The notes under the pieces: model-generated | What the model was told of the DNA's origin: nothing | The model's input: the letters and a program-made list of their open reading frames with translations, nothing else | Databases searched by the model: none | Made by a program: the position numbers and the translations under genes | Part shown: positions 43,936-55,587 of the stretch, in pieces | Position numbering within the stretch: position 1 is the first letter of the stretch | Layout: each line of letters opens with the position of its first letter | Source: Rhizodiscina lignyota | Lineage: Eukaryota > Ascomycota > Dothideomycetes > Aulographales > Rhizodiscinaceae | Direction of reading: 5' to 3' | Length of the DNA: 64,000 bases | NCBI GenBank assembly: GCA_010015805.1 | Contig: ML978123.1 | Location: 124,001 to 188,000, forward strand

Positions 43936-45513
43936 ATGGCCGACTCTCGCATAGATCAGCTTCTTGAGATACTGAGGGACCTGAATCTGCCAAAGCCCTC
44001 GCGCAAAGATAGAGGACCGCTTCAGGATACCACAAACACCACTGGAGATGGAGAGGCTGCACAGCCGGCGACCGTCAAAGAAGATGGCGGCGTACCCGTG
44101 GCGCCTTCAGAGGTTCAATCTACTACGCCTTCTCTGCAGCAACCGGAACCAGAGGCTGAACCAGTGATCGAGAAGAATGGCGAACAGCGCTTCCTGTGGC
44201 TCACTGCTCCACCTCCGGAGCTTCCCAAGGCCCATCCATCCAAAGCCTCGCCAGCCCCCGAGCTGAACCTAAAACGCGGCGAGCTAGCTCCAACCAACTT
44301 ATCCTTCTGCCCCGTCCTCCCTCTGAGCAAATACTGCTACAAGTACATCGGTCACGAAAACTCTCAGCCAGTCGCCGAACGCTTCTTCGACAAGGGCCAG
44401 TTCTGGCAGCGCGAGTGGGACCTTTTCTATGTATATCATCCGGAATCCGACCAACTCGTAGCTCTCATTCCCGACTATCAATTCCAAGACCTTCTCGACG
44501 AAATCAACAAGGCATTCCCGAAACTAGGCTTGTACATAACCGGTTGGCAGAGGGAGCACGGATTGGTGACGCGCTTCCCACCGTACCGCGACACGCGCCC
44601 GCGATACCTTGGACGCTCAACCTCGAAGGATGAGTATACGAATCTGACGGATAACGCACCAGATGCGTCATTCCGTCCAGCCGGTGAAAAGCCAACTCCG
44701 ATTGCGGACGCAGATACGATGGAAGCATTCCAGGATATGGTGGAAGCGTGTACTGAGCTCAACAAGAACAAGGGAAAGGGGTCCAAGGAAAAGAAAGAGA
44801 TGGATCGTATGATGGAGAGCAAGAGTTCTGCGGAGCAGGTCAAGCGTGCCCAGGCCCATGTTGGACTTGGCCCAAAGGAGGAGCACATCCCTATCGAGCA
44901 ACGCCCCGTCTTCATCTGCTTCGACGTGGAGGCATACGAACGCGATCACAAAGTCATCCTCGAGGTTGGCATTGCTACACTCGATGCGTCTGAACTTGCC
45001 GACGTTCAGCCTTCTGGACGCGGTGAGAACTGGTGGGAGCATATCCACGCCAGACACTTCCGCATCGCTGAACACATGCACCACGTAAACACGGAGTTTG
45101 TGCAAGGCTGCCCTGAGCGCTTCGAGTTCGGTCAAACCGAGGTTGTTCCTCTCGCAGAGATATCGAGCTCCATCTCTTCAATCTTCAACAAGAGCGCAGA
45201 CCGGAAGATCGTGCTTGTGGGCCATAATATCCAGGGTGATATCAAGTACCTCGCTGAACTCGGCATCAATCCTCTTGACATCCCGCAAGCAACTGAAGAC
45301 TCACCTCGTGGCCTGCTCGAGGTTCTCGACACAAGCTTGCTCTACAAGAGCCACACTGGCGCGGACAATCCTACGGGGCTGGGAAACATGATGTACGAGC
45401 TCGGACTGGACGCGTGGCAGCCGCATAATGGCGGAAATGACGCGGTGTACACGATGCGGTCCATGCTGGCTATCTGCCTGAAGGACGCAGACATGTTCCC
45501 GAAGGACAAATAG
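43936..45513 (+). CDS. Gfd2/YDR514C-like protein with DEDDh exonuclease-type fold
   Basis: A single exon encodes 525 residues from the ATG at 43936 (MADSRIDQLLEILRDLNLPK). The N-terminal 115 residues are low in complexity. A conserved middle domain (FCPVLPLSKYCYKYIGHENS, then FWQREWDLFYVYHPESDQLV) precedes a charged linker. The C-terminal domain has the acidic pattern of DEDDh 3'-5' exonucleases: D330 and E332 (PVFICFDVEAYE), D435 (VLVGHNIQGDIKYLAELGI) and H497/D502 (WQPHNGGNDAVYT). Yeast Gfd2 was found as a suppressor of an mRNA export (Dbp5) defect, and YDR514C is its paralogue. All expected acids are present, so nuclease activity is possible but unproven. No signal peptide or membrane segment is seen. 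Confidence 0.82.
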   Translation: MADSRIDQLLEILRDLNLPKPSRKDRGPLQDTTNTTGDGEAAQPATVKEDGGVPVAPSEVQSTTPSLQQPEPEAEPVIEKNGEQRFLWLTAPPPELPKAHPSKASPAPELNLKRGELAPTNLSFCPVLPLSKYCYKYIGHENSQPVAERFFDKGQFWQREWDLFYVYHPESDQLVALIPDYQFQDLLDEINKAFPKLGLYITGWQREHGLVTRFPPYRDTRPRYLGRSTSKDEYTNLTDNAPDASFRPAGEKPTPIADADTMEAFQDMVEACTELNKNKGKGSKEKKEMDRMMESKSSAEQVKRAQAHVGLGPKEEHIPIEQRPVFICFDVEAYERDHKVILEVGIATLDASELADVQPSGRGENWWEHIHARHFRIAEHMHHVNTEFVQGCPERFEFGQTEVVPLAEISSSISSIFNKSADRKIVLVGHNIQGDIKYLAELGINPLDIPQATEDSPRGLLEVLDTSLLYKSHTGADNPTGLGNMMYELGLDAWQPHNGGNDAVYTMRSMLAICLKDADMFPKDK

Positions 45514-45785
45514 AGGGTCGGACTTTTCGATATCTCTTGCATCAGGCGTTCAGAAGAGGTATTTGCTTCAATGAGCTTTGCATATCCAGCGGGGTTATCG
45601 GAGTTACGATGAGCATTAGCTCAAGTGGAGATAGCCAGCCAATTCTTTACTAATGGACTAGTCATGGCTCTCACTAGCCTGAACTTGCTGAGCAATAGTC
45701 CGTATGCCTGATGCCCTTGACGTCCTTGAAAAGTATCCATTATCGAGACCTCTTTGTAATTGGAACCATCCATAGCTGTATCGGT

Positions 45786-47297
45786 TCATCCTCCACTCCG
45801 CCGGCCCTCGCACTCCACCCTTCCGACCCCTCTGAGGCTCAAGTACACATCAGTCCCCCAGCCCCAAAGACTCTGCACTGCGATGCCGCCACCAAAGTAT
45901 TCCGCATACGCCCGTCCCAAAGGCAGTCCATATCCCAGCCCGGCAAGACTACTCCCACCAGCATCTCCCGAAATCGCATTTAGCGCATCGATGCTTGCAC
46001 TTCCTCCGCTGCTGGACTGCTGTCTCGAAATCAACTCTTCCTCTTTGAAAGTCGTAAAGCTGTAATCCCAAATATGCGCCAAATTCTCCGGGCTGATGCC
46101 TCCTCCTCTATCGCGCATTCGAATCGTAACCCCCGGTGTGCTCTGCTTCAGAGGCCTGATGTTCTCGCTCACGGCCTCTTGCTCCTTTCCAACGTCACTC
46201 ATCGCAACGTTCATGTTTCCCTGGTCTTGATTCGTCAACCCCTTCTCCCTGCCGTGGTCGCTGAGGCCCTCAGGTAAGGGTGCGATCGTGACTTCTATGG
46301 GCTCGCGCTCCATGCCGCGCTCGACTGTCGCACGGAATGCATTCTTCAGAAGCTCCGTGATTATGTACTCGAGGTGCACGGGAATATGCGCAAAGGTATA
46401 GTCCGGCTCGCCATTGATGACGACCGAGGGCCGTACACCGTAGCGGAGCTCGCAGATGTCGCCCACGGTACCCTCACAGTGTCGTATTATGGACGCAGGG
46501 TGCAGATCAGTGTCGATTACGCCAATGTAGGAAGATTGATGTGACTCGTCGGGTCCATGAGAGTCATGCCTATGGTCTTTGCTATCCGAGGACAGCTCTG
46601 TATGAGGTTGTGAGGAGAAGTGCAGCGCAATGTGTTGTTCAGCGATCAAGCGGGTGCCGATTCGCGCCCGAAGATGTTCGTCGAGGAAACGGGTCACTTC
46701 CACTGGACTGATATATTTCCTTGCTTCGAGGAAGCCTCGTGCAAGAATAGATATTGTATTGCTGTGTGTCTGCACGAGGTCGGCCATGACCTCTGTGAAC
46801 TTGATCTCGTCCTCGAGATTGGTGATCTGCTTCTCCGACCATGGCAGCAAGGTGGACAGCGAATGCAGGTAATTATTGTGGATTTTAGATATGTGGGGGT
46901 TCGAAACGACTATAAATGGGAGGTTACGGAGGGATTGGATGCGGTGCGCGAGGCGTGCTGGCAGGATTGAGAGAGTAAAGTTGGCAGACTCATAGAGAGC
47001 AGAGGCGGGAAGCGGAGGGCGGCCATATCTGAGGGGAGTCAGCAATTTCTGATCCCAAGAACAAAACGATGCTTGGGAGTAAGCATCTTACTTGACCAGA
47101 TCAGTAAGAGTGAGGGGATGGAGTGGTTTTGCGGCCAATTCGGCGATGTGGTCATCGGTGACTGTTTGCGTCGTCAAAGCTCTCTGCGCACGATATTGGA
47201 GAATTGGTCGCCTTCGCCGCCATTGAATGCTTCTTCTGGGGTTCGATTGCTTCAGGCGCAGCGACAAAGAAGTCGCTGGCCTCTCGAATGCTAGCAT
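45786..47297 (-). CDS. Mitochondrial PDK/BCKDK-family protein kinase
   Basis: Two exons (47297-47092 and 47028-45786) give 482 residues. The N terminus MLAFERPATSLSLRLKQSNP is basic and hydroxylated, as in mitochondrial presequences. The N-terminal regulatory domain includes QSLRNLPFIVVSNPHISKIH. The GHKL ATPase has the N box YIITELLKNAFRAT, the G1 box MRDRGGGISPENLAHIWDYS and the G2 box GLGYGLPLGRAYAEYFGGGI. These kinases phosphorylate and switch off pyruvate dehydrogenase or the branched-chain 2-oxoacid dehydrogenase; I cannot tell which from sequence alone. Two inserts are unusual: a histidine-rich loop (SSDSKDHRHDSHGPDESHQS) and a charged loop of about 45 residues between N and G1 boxes. 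It is tail-to-tail with the Gfd2-like gene (272 bp between stops). Confidence 0.9.
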
Positions 47298-47873
47298 TGC
47301 AACGCTGACATGTGGTGTAAATATGGAATGTTGGACGTTGGAGCACGCGAGCTTTTCGATGTGGGCAAACGTGGGCGAACGTGGGGAAGGATGCCCGAAG
47401 TCGGGACGAGTCTGGATCCAACCATGTGATCCGAATTACGCTCACGATTAATTTTATTGAGGACAGTTGAATCTTCGAATTGCTCCCCTGATTGCGGCTA
47501 ACGAAACATTTACATGAAGTCATCACGATGTGCCAGCGCAAGGTATCTGATATGGTAGAGGTATCCCAACGTTTTGTCCCACAGGACATTCGTAGAACAA
47601 GATGTCCTATTAGCCTATTCCTGCGCCGATGAAGCACACCCTTGAGTCCTAGTTTGCGTATTGAGGTTGGCCCTCAATTCGATTGCACGTAGGCGCTCAA
47701 ATTATCGCGTAGACACATAGATCGAGTATCGCCTCTACATTCTTGGGAGTGTCCTAACTGATAGCGACCTATGAGAAAACTTGTAGGCTTAATTAAAGGC
47801 CACATACTACTGCTGTTCGGCGTCGTGAAAGCTGTGGCCACATTTTTGGTCATCCTTGGGCTCTTTAAAGGGA
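47298..47873. other. Intergenic region between the PDK-type kinase and AhpC/TSA-like genes
   Basis: This 576-bp gap lies between two minus-strand genes. It contains the kinase promoter and the 3' end of the next gene. Short frames here lack motifs. Confidence 0.4.
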
Positions 47874-49028
47874 TCACTCATTCGCTTCCATCATCTTAAT
47901 CGCCTCCACAAAATCCGGAATCTCATCCGCCCTCTCCGCCACTCGCCCCCACCTCACAATGCCCTCCTCATCAACCGCCCAACTCCCACTCGTCTGCCAA
48001 CGTGACCCGCTCTCCGTCGGCCGATTCCAGATGCCCTCTTCACGGCCCAGCTTGAATACCGCTGAAAGCCCTCCCGGCGAGAGGACGTGCCAGAAACTCG
48101 AGACCCCAAGACCCCAAGTTGCGTACAAGGTGCGCTCGGCGTCGACAATGACCTCGAGATTGGAGGGTGTGCTCCCGCCAACGGCTTCGAGCCAGTGGTC
48201 TGTGGAGGCCTGGTCGGAGTGCGATATTACGATGAAGCGGACGTTGGGGTTGGCGGAGGCGGTGGAGCGGAAGAGGAGATAGGTCTTTTCTGCAACTACG
48301 AGTAAATGAGTCAGAGAATCATGGCCTCGGAAGCAGCACCAAATCCATGTTCAGTCAGTTGCAAATGCTCAGAATGAGATTCTCGTCAGGTGATCAGATG
48401 CTTTGTCCCTCGAATATAAAAATACAGTCTACTAAGCGGAATCTGCAAGCATTTCATCAGGCAGATCTGCACGAGCCGTTCCTTAGACCTTCGATACTAT
48501 GATATGAGAGCGGGATAAAGACTCATGGGACTGCAGGAGAAAAGGAGAAACGCAGGATATGGGATGAACTATGCGGGCCGAATTAAGGAAGCAGAGGCTA
48601 AAGGCCGCGGAGAATTAAATTGTAATCAAGACCAAAGACGACAGCCTAGCACTGATCAACTCCAAGGGTACGGACGAATTGAAACCACAAATGGGAAACG
48701 ATGTGCACGCATGTTCGACAATGAAACGAAATGAGGATGAAGTTCTGGGCCATGAAACGCTGCCCAGGGTGCCAGGCTTTCACGACGGAGGAGCTTGCGA
48801 GAACTCGAAAAGATTTGAAAAGGTACCTGCAGACGTATGTATGTGGCCAGACTTACAAGGGCAACCGCAGTGCCTTAGGAACGTGATGACGACGTGTTTG
48901 CCGTCGCTCGACGGGATCCGAAGTCTGTCGGAAGACGGTGCCGGTCGACCAATTTCTGGCGCTGGACGAGGATCGGTGTCAACATGCGAAGGCGACATCC
49001 AGGATCGCAGCTCGGTTATGTATGACAT
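47874..49028 (-). CDS. AhpC/TSA-like (PRXL2/AAED1-type) thioredoxin-fold protein
   Basis: Two exons are proposed: 49028-48857 (start MSYITELRSWMSPSHVDTDP) and 48295-47874, joined across a 561-nt intron (donor GTAAGT, acceptor TCGTAG). The join gives VVITFLRHCGCPFAEKTYLL, the expected core of this family, and a 197-residue protein of normal length. C54 and C56 lie in the position of the redox cysteine. The C-terminal part reads NLEVIVDAERTLYATWGLGV, FWHVLSPGGLSAVF and SWAVDEEGIVRWGR, as in fungal members. These proteins are thought to reduce peroxides or act in redox control; activity is unproven. The main doubt is the intron, several times longer than any other here, but the restored motif across it is strong support. 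No targeting signal is seen. Confidence 0.75.
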
Positions 49029-50902
49029 CTTGTTGGCGCTCTGACTCGGTTTGAGATGGAAGGATTCGATCTAGATGACCCTACGACGGGGTGAACCAGA
49101 TATCCGGTGGGTCGTCAGGGGATGGAGCTCAGGGAAGAGAGTCGTGCACTTCAGGAACACTATTGAGAATAATTGGTTTTCTTTCTGGGCAGAGGAGAGG
49201 GGGTTCAATTCGCACTTTATGGTTGCTGGAGGTTGAGAAGCCGAGCAATTCTGTGACAAAATTTGACAGAATGTCCTGGAGCTCAAGTGGGGTCTTGATT
49301 GAAGGTCTGTTCCCAGCGTTTCTATTCGCTGGATTTGGCCGATGGCGAGATATCAGGTCCCAGAACTAATAATCGATATTTACCGTAACTTCAGGATCTG
49401 CGGGCACAAAAGCTCGCTTGCTTGCTGAATAAAGCCTCTCGCTCCATTGAAGCTCTCCAGACGCGGAGAGGGGCTTATTCGCATTCGCGTTGAATGTTCG
49501 TGCTTTTGATGGTAAGATAGAGTCGAGTGTGCACTTCCCCGCTCCACCATATTGGAGTGGCCAGGTGGTCGCTGACAGGTCTCTACGCTGCAAATCTCAT
49601 GCTGCACGTCCCAGCAGCAACCCGAGAGCTTGTGCAGTGAGCTTTGTCCAAGTTTGCCATCATTACCGAGGCAAACTCTTCCCCTTGCGCCTGTTGCGCC
49701 CCTTTTAACATCGCAATCAGCCGACCGGGAGGACACATCTGGGAGAACAGACGGATATCCTGTGACAGTGCAACACATCCTCCGGTTTTTGGCAATTGCT
49801 AGTGTTGTGTCCTTGGGTTTGGTGCTATCATCCCTCTATCATCCCTCACCGTGTGTGGTGAGTTCTAACGTCACTGCCTTTTGCTTCTGGCGCTCGCTGG
49901 TCCTCGTGCTAATCCTGTAATCGTAGCCTCAAGGCGTTCAAACTTACCGTAGTGCTCTACTGTAGCCCCAAGATCTCCTCGTTGCTGGAAAGGAAGCATT
50001 CTTGTGTCGGCCGCTTTTACAATCAACGATAGCAATACAGACAGGAGAAGTGCGGTAAACCGCGCCAAAACGTGCTGCTAGATCTTTGCTTCTGGGGGTA
50101 TGCAGAGTCATTTTCAGATGCTCTTCTCAGCCTCGTATCAACTATGAGGAGAACACGGAGTCTGGACAGGCATTCCGCCGTTCCTCAGCAAACACTGGAC
50201 CCAGCAGAACTGGCCGGATCTAATTTCATGCTACTTCCTCGGATGCGCTGGCCGTTCCTCTCATTGTCTCCATGTTCCCTGATCAGCACAAGCATATCAG
50301 ATTGCTAGGGTGCCACGCCGGCCATCGCACTTCTGCAAGCCACGGGTGATACTTCTCCACAACGCCAACGACCATCACACTCCCGAGCCGACATCTCGCG
50401 CGCTCTCATATTTTGGAGGCCGCTTTTGGTGCCAACGTCCATATGTTACGGAGTTTCAATAACGGCTCGTCGATATGCGATGCCGCGGAGCTCGTGATTG
50501 GCATTCGCGGTAGAGCGGCCTGTCTACGCGGTAGGGAAAGGGACCAGGCACGTTCTGCACCCAGCACATGCACATCTTAGAGAACGGCCATGTGTGTTTC
50601 AATCCCGAATTATCCAATGTCAGCACTGTCAAGACGACCCGAGGTCCCGTTAGACGGCGTCCTCAGTTGCAACCCCTTCCTGGGACCGCTATCCAGGATC
50701 CTATCTCTAGGCATGCAGACGTTTCGTCTTTTGATCTCTCAGTAATCCACCTTTCCCTTTATGTATATCGTATCTCAAAAGTGTTCTGTAGCCTCTCTTA
50801 CGCTTCTCCAACTCTTCTTTTCGACCACCGAGCTCCATCCATCCGCCCTCTTCATGCACTTTGACTCAGTCAAAGGTCTGGCTGAGACATTGCCATTGGG
50901 AA
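49029..50902. other. Intergenic region
   Basis: About 1.9 kb between the AhpC/TSA-like gene and the rhodopsin-fold gene, which point apart. I see no frame with motifs or plausible exon structure. It holds both promoters. Confidence 0.5.
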
Positions 50903-52528
50903 ATGCACTACTTTCCACCTGAAGTCATCGAATCTTGGCCCATACCCAACTATGTCGATCCGTCCACACGAGGAACATCGCTGATTATCGTCAATGGCGT
51001 TTTCATCGGCATCACGCTTGTCGCGGTAGGGCTGAGGGTGTACGCAAGAGTTTTCGTGAGCCACTGGTTCGGTGTAGATGACTGGTGTATCGTTTTCGCC
51101 CTTCTCCTTGCAATCGGGATGACCGTATCAGTGCTCCTGGCGAATATCAACTATGGATGGGACCGACATGTCTGGGATATCAGACTAGAAAACATCGCGC
51201 GTGAGTACACACTCCCGAACCCCACATGTATTCTGCTCTAACTTTCTACAACAGCTTCTTTCCAAATCGCGTTTGCGACAAAGATCATATTCTCGCTCGC
51301 CGCAATGTTTACGCGAATATCGCTTCTGCTCTTCTACTATCGCCTCGTCAAAGACAGCGGCCTTCATAGGTTCCGTATGGTCATACATGTCTTTCTTGGA
51401 TTCTCCGTGGCTGTTGGACTAGCTCTTGCGTTACTTACTGTGTGGCAATGCAAGTAAGTGCCCCGAGTCGTGTGGGACCGTGCATATAGGTGCTGCACGT
51501 TGCCGAACCGAATGTTTGCTAACAAAGATGAGTAGACCAATTGCAGCTTTTTGGACCTTTCCTATTATGCCAGGATCGCACTGCATAGATGAAGGAAGGA
51601 TCACTCTAGGCTGCGGGATTGTTAATACAGTTGCCGACCTCATCACCGCAGTCCTTCCGATTCCGATGATTTTGCGGCTGAAAATGCCTCTTCGCCGACG
51701 GATAGGAGTCATTTTCCTGCTTGGCATGGGTTTCATCGTAGTCATTGCGGGGGCTGTGAGGTCCTACTTCGTCTGGAGGAGCCTGATCAGCAGCTACGAT
51801 TTGACATGGTATTCCTACGGGCTCTGGATTTCCGCAGCAGTGGAAGTGGACTTGGGAGTGGTAGGTGCAGCGTAATCGTTAGCATTTGCTATATGCTAAT
51901 GCAACGAACTGTATAGATTTGCGCGTGCGCTCCGGCGTTCCGACTGCTTCTTGCCTCGTGGACTGGACAGTATCTCCCGACGGTGACCGCATCGATTTCT
52001 TCATTCAGATCAAAGATGTTCTCGTTCAGCCGCAGTCGCAGCGCACCCTCTGCATCGACTTCGAAAGTCGGCCGCAGCACAGTCAATGAAATTGCAAGCG
52101 ATAACAGCAATTCAATGTTCTGGTCGACCCCTTACGCGGGGTATTCTCATACCACTGGGGAGAAGTACCACGATAGTCAAGAACTGCCTCTTGTAACAGT
52201 CCGGCCTGCAGCAAACAGCATGAGGACGCCACGACAACCCCAAATGGAGACGCGCATTGAGGCAGATCGAATATCAAGGTCTAGCGGAGAAGCGTCGTTG
52301 CCACCCAATCGCTCGTCCGATCAGGGCCATAAGAGACGAGCTGAGTCACAACCTACAATTCGAGTCGACACGAATGTGCATGTCACCTCATACCCGCAAG
52401 ATAGCGATCCCGTAACTGCGCAGATGCTAGACCGGTATGCGATTCAAGCTCGAGAAAGGACGATGAGGATGCACGAGAAGATGAGGAGTAACGCTTTCAG
52501 TATTGGTGGGAGAGGAACACCTCAGTGA
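50903..52528 (+). CDS. Rhodopsin-fold seven-helix membrane protein (PTH11-like, SAT4 family)
   Basis: Four exons (50903-51200, 51255-51453, 51536-51860, 51917-52528) give 477 residues. The start is the ATG at 50903 (MHYFPPEVIESWPIPNYVDP), whose PxNYxxPxTRG pattern is typical of this fungal family. Seven hydrophobic helices follow, for example LIIVNGVFIGITLVAVGLRV, WCIVFALLLAIGMTVSVLLA, FRMVIHVFLGFSVAVGLALA and RIGVIFLLGMGFIVVIAGAV, with VGLRVYARVFVSHWFGVDDW and the cytosolic LPIPMILRLKMPLRRRIGV. The C-terminal 200 residues are a Ser- and Thr-rich tail. There is no N-terminal CFEM domain, so it is a non-CFEM member. Such proteins include the Magnaporthe receptor Pth11; most have no known ligand. 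A plasma-membrane or vacuolar location is likely. Confidence 0.88.
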
Positions 52529-52999
52529 CATGACATCTACGCGTATATATTAACTGTTTATGATTATAGCAGCAGTCGGCGTATTGGTTATTGGCCGAGA
52601 TCTTCTCCGGTGAAAGTCTCCAGATCGCTTTCGGAACCCGTGCACATCACACCGAGCAGTTTCCGGCGAGCGACCGAGACCTACAACAGGGCGCCTTTTA
52701 CATGATAACGAGAAGCAAATCTTCTAAGGCAGGCTGGGCAAGCTACTCCTTGACAGCCTCGAATGCAGCTTCGCCAACGTGACGAAGCTTCTTAGAAGTG
52801 CCGTGGGCCACTTCAAAATGGTGACTCCGCAGACTGTTCGCTCGGTATAAACTAGCTCCTTCGTATTCTCCGTATTGGGATTAAGGCTCCCGAGCCCTCA
52901 CCTGATTTTGGTGCCCTATCGCTTTCACAGACGCCAAAAAGATGGGTTGCCTTCTCCGACCATCGCCAAGCGAACCTCGTAGCCGACTACAGCAATCCC

Positions 53000-54034
53000 T
53001 TGAAGCGTCAGTATTGCCTCCCGCCGCCAGCTCGATGGGAAATCAATGACGTTCCGACAATTCGCCTTACGGAGGAGCGCCGCTTCCCCGAGGCTCTAGC
53101 TGCGCCACTCTCTAACATCATGTACGGAGGCCGCCTCTACGCCCATCCAGACGTCAGAAACCGCCCAGAAGTGAAAATCATGCTCGATTACTTCGAGCGC
53201 AAATTGGGAAAGCGCTCGATGTGCTGGTGGATTGATGTCTGTGGCGGTACTGAGCAGCGGAGCAGTGCCAACATGTCCGTGTTCAGCGTTGGCAATGCAC
53301 ATGCCATCCGTCAAATCCTTCTCGAGCTTCTTCAGGACGAGAATATGAGCATCATTCCCCCGGACCAAGTTGGCGTCCTCAACGGATATGTCGCATAATG
53401 CAATATCCACTCGCGCGTTGTTACTGAGCTGGGCAAAACACTGGAAATTCGGAAGACTGGACGGAATATCTATTGGATCATTGTCTCCACAGTAGACGCT
53501 TATCAGGGCATGGAGGTCGAGATCCTCATTATGGACATGGCTCGCACTCATGAGGCAGGCTTCATGAAGAACAATAATCGCTTCAACCTCGCCATTGCTC
53601 GTGGTCATTCCGCCGTCATGCTCGTTGGAGATCTTAGGGCTTTCGATAACATGCCTGAAATAAGAGGCACTGCCCTATATAAGTTCATCCAGTATCTCGA
53701 AGGCAAGGGTTCATCACGCGTCCCATGTTTGTGGATCGCCTTCCACAGCCGCAAACAATCAACCCACATCGCGATTCGTATGGCGGCCGTATTGCAACTC
53801 AAGAAGGACGCACTGCTCAAACCGCCGCCGAACATGCTATCGATTCCAAATAGGAAGCAAGTCTCAAGTCTTGCTCTTTTCGTCGTGGCTGCCGATATAA
53901 TCGAACAGGTTCTCGCATGGTACGCGACAAACGGTAGGCCTTCAAGCATTAGCACTCCGGAAATAGCGTTAAGGTACGGGAACACGGCGTTAGAAGAAGT
54001 TATTTCGCGTGTCGAATTTGACTTAGGCGCATAA
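53000..54034 (+). pseudogene. Decayed fragment of an SF1 (NFX1/UPF1-like) helicase gene
   Basis: This stretch encodes the C-terminal part of a UPF1/NFX1-like superfamily 1 helicase: RLTEERRFPEALAAPLSNIM, then PPDQVGVLNGYVA, the motif V region STVDAYQGMEVEILIMDMAR and a motif VI region (FNLAIARGHSAVMLVGDLRA). The reading frame has a TAA at 53396-53398 where I would expect a Gln codon, so one C-to-T change explains it. Motif VI reads ARGH in place of TRAR, losing a key arginine. The N-terminal half with Walker A and B is not recognisable upstream, although the text just before it (TPKRWVAFSDHRQ) may be a remnant. The fragment is therefore a truncated, inactive copy. Large fungal genomes often hold several such helicase copies. 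Confidence 0.7.
53849..53935 (+). repeat. Diverged tandem repeat, copy 1 (end of helicase fragment)
   Basis: This 87-bp segment matches 54070-54156; both begin AATAGGAAGCAA and share GATATAATC and CAAACGG. It is part of the reading frame of the helicase fragment. Confidence 0.65.
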
Positions 54035-54069
54035 GACCCTTGGGATAGTGGTTTTGTGTATCAAGTTCG

Positions 54070-54156
54070 AATAGGAAGCAAATTCCAAGTCCCGCTCTCC
54101 ACGTTGTGACTCCTGATATAATCAAACAAGTGCTCGAACAATAGGCGGCAAACGGC
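54070..54156 (+). repeat. Diverged tandem repeat, copy 2 (after helicase fragment)
   Basis: This is the partner of 53849-53935 in the same orientation, about 220 bp downstream. Several differences are G-to-A or C-to-T (TCGAACAGG versus TCAAACAAG), as seen after repeat-induced point mutation, but the sample is too small to prove it. Confidence 0.65.
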
Positions 54157-54173
54157 GTGAAATGTTTTGGCAT

Positions 54174-54200
54174 GAGCATTGAGGAGCATTGAGGAGCATT
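54174..54200 (+). repeat. Short tandem repeat of GAGGAGCATT
   Basis: Two full copies of the 10-mer (54181-54200) follow a partial copy GAGCATT (54174-54180). Confidence 0.75.
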
Positions 54201-55587
54201 GGGTTGTTCGTGGGTTCCACCATGTGAATACTCGGTGCAATGACTTCAAAGTGTCCATTCAGGTAGTCGCCATGGTCATCCGAACTTAAGAAGTGAGACG
54301 GAGGTTCGTGTTGCTCCAGAGCTGCTCCGAAACCGGATCCAATCGGGACCTGACTTGATTAAACTTTTCCTGGAGCCTTCAGTTTGCTCTGAAATGTGTC
54401 CGGTTGAATAGGAATAACCGTGCATTTTCATGGATGGTTTCTGAGTGGATCTCTCCTTTGGGAAAGCGATACTCGGGGCAGTACAACATCCAGGTCGTGC
54501 GTATAAGTGTGGGCTCACCTCCACACCATCTTTATTTGCAGCCTCTGTCTAGCTGCCATGGAGTTGCAGATATGTATCTTGCACGCATGAAGGGATTCTG
54601 TGATCCCTTCTCTTTTCAGCTCATCTACTCCGTGCAGCAATCGCCCATGGGTCGCCAGGCAGCAGTCAACTATGTATCCTCTCTTCTCCACGACAATAAT
54701 GAGCTACAGCTGTTACCGAACACATATCAGCATCACAAGCCTTGCGTCAATTGAAGAGAAAAATCCTCACGCGTTCAACCTGTTCTTCTATGGACTAGAA
54801 ATCGATTGAACTTGATTGAAGTTAAGTGAAAAATTCTCAGTCTGCTTACTTAAGTCCTTTCTCTGCGATAGCTGTAAGAAGCCAACATTGTTTCGTCGTC
54901 GTTATCTAACTGCCCTGTCCTCCTTTTCTTGGATTTTTTCTCTTCAGATTTCATTCGGAATAGTTTGAGTTGCTTTAACTAGTCGAGTCCGATTCCGACA
55001 TTTCCTCTCGGGATTAGGAAGAAGTCGATCAAGATATTTATCGTCCATGCCGCCGTCTTTGCAGAGTTATGCGGCACACTTTTTCACCACCCCACCGACC
55101 GGACCTCTGGCCGTTCTTGGAAGGTGCGCCTTCTGGACCACATTCCAACCCTTTTATCACCGAACACCGAACGTTAAACCGATGGAAACCATTCTCGCAC
55201 GCGGAAACAGACGAACAAATTCGTATCGTTCACGCCACTGCGCTCTGTGTGCTACCCCGCGACTCCGTGGGCTTCCTATCGCATGGCGAGCAGGTCATAC
55301 GCGTTGCATCACCATGTCGCATGCACTGATCACCATCCTGAATAGGCAGGTAGATTCGCTCCGGACATAATCCTCTGGAGTGACAGACCCGACAACCTGG
55401 CGCGACTCACGCGATGGCACTGGTTGCGCTCGTGTTCGTTTGTTGGTTTATCAGCCCTCCAGAGACAAGCTTTCCCTTCGCAGAGCTAAGCTTTGGTCTC
55501 TCAAATACAAGCTTCCACCCGCCTAAGTTGCAGGCGCCACCTCCATAGTCACAACTTTCAGTGTTTATGGTGTAACTTACGAACACG

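Larger units (their letters stand above)
54035..55587. other. Intergenic region between the helicase fragment and the amino acid permease gene
   Basis: About 1.55 kb holding two small repeats (54070-54156 and 54174-54200) but no supported gene. Frames near 54.4-54.8 kb and 55.05-55.37 kb show no family motif. Confidence 0.5.

Noticed and set aside
48296-48856. Possible C/D-box snoRNA inside the long intron (TGATGA and CTGA on the minus strand)
   Set aside because: The C box does not fit RTGATGA fully, and no terminal stem flanks the boxes.
54404-54754. 116-codon open frame after the helicase fragment
   Set aside because: No similarity to any family I know, and it lies in DNA with decayed repeats.
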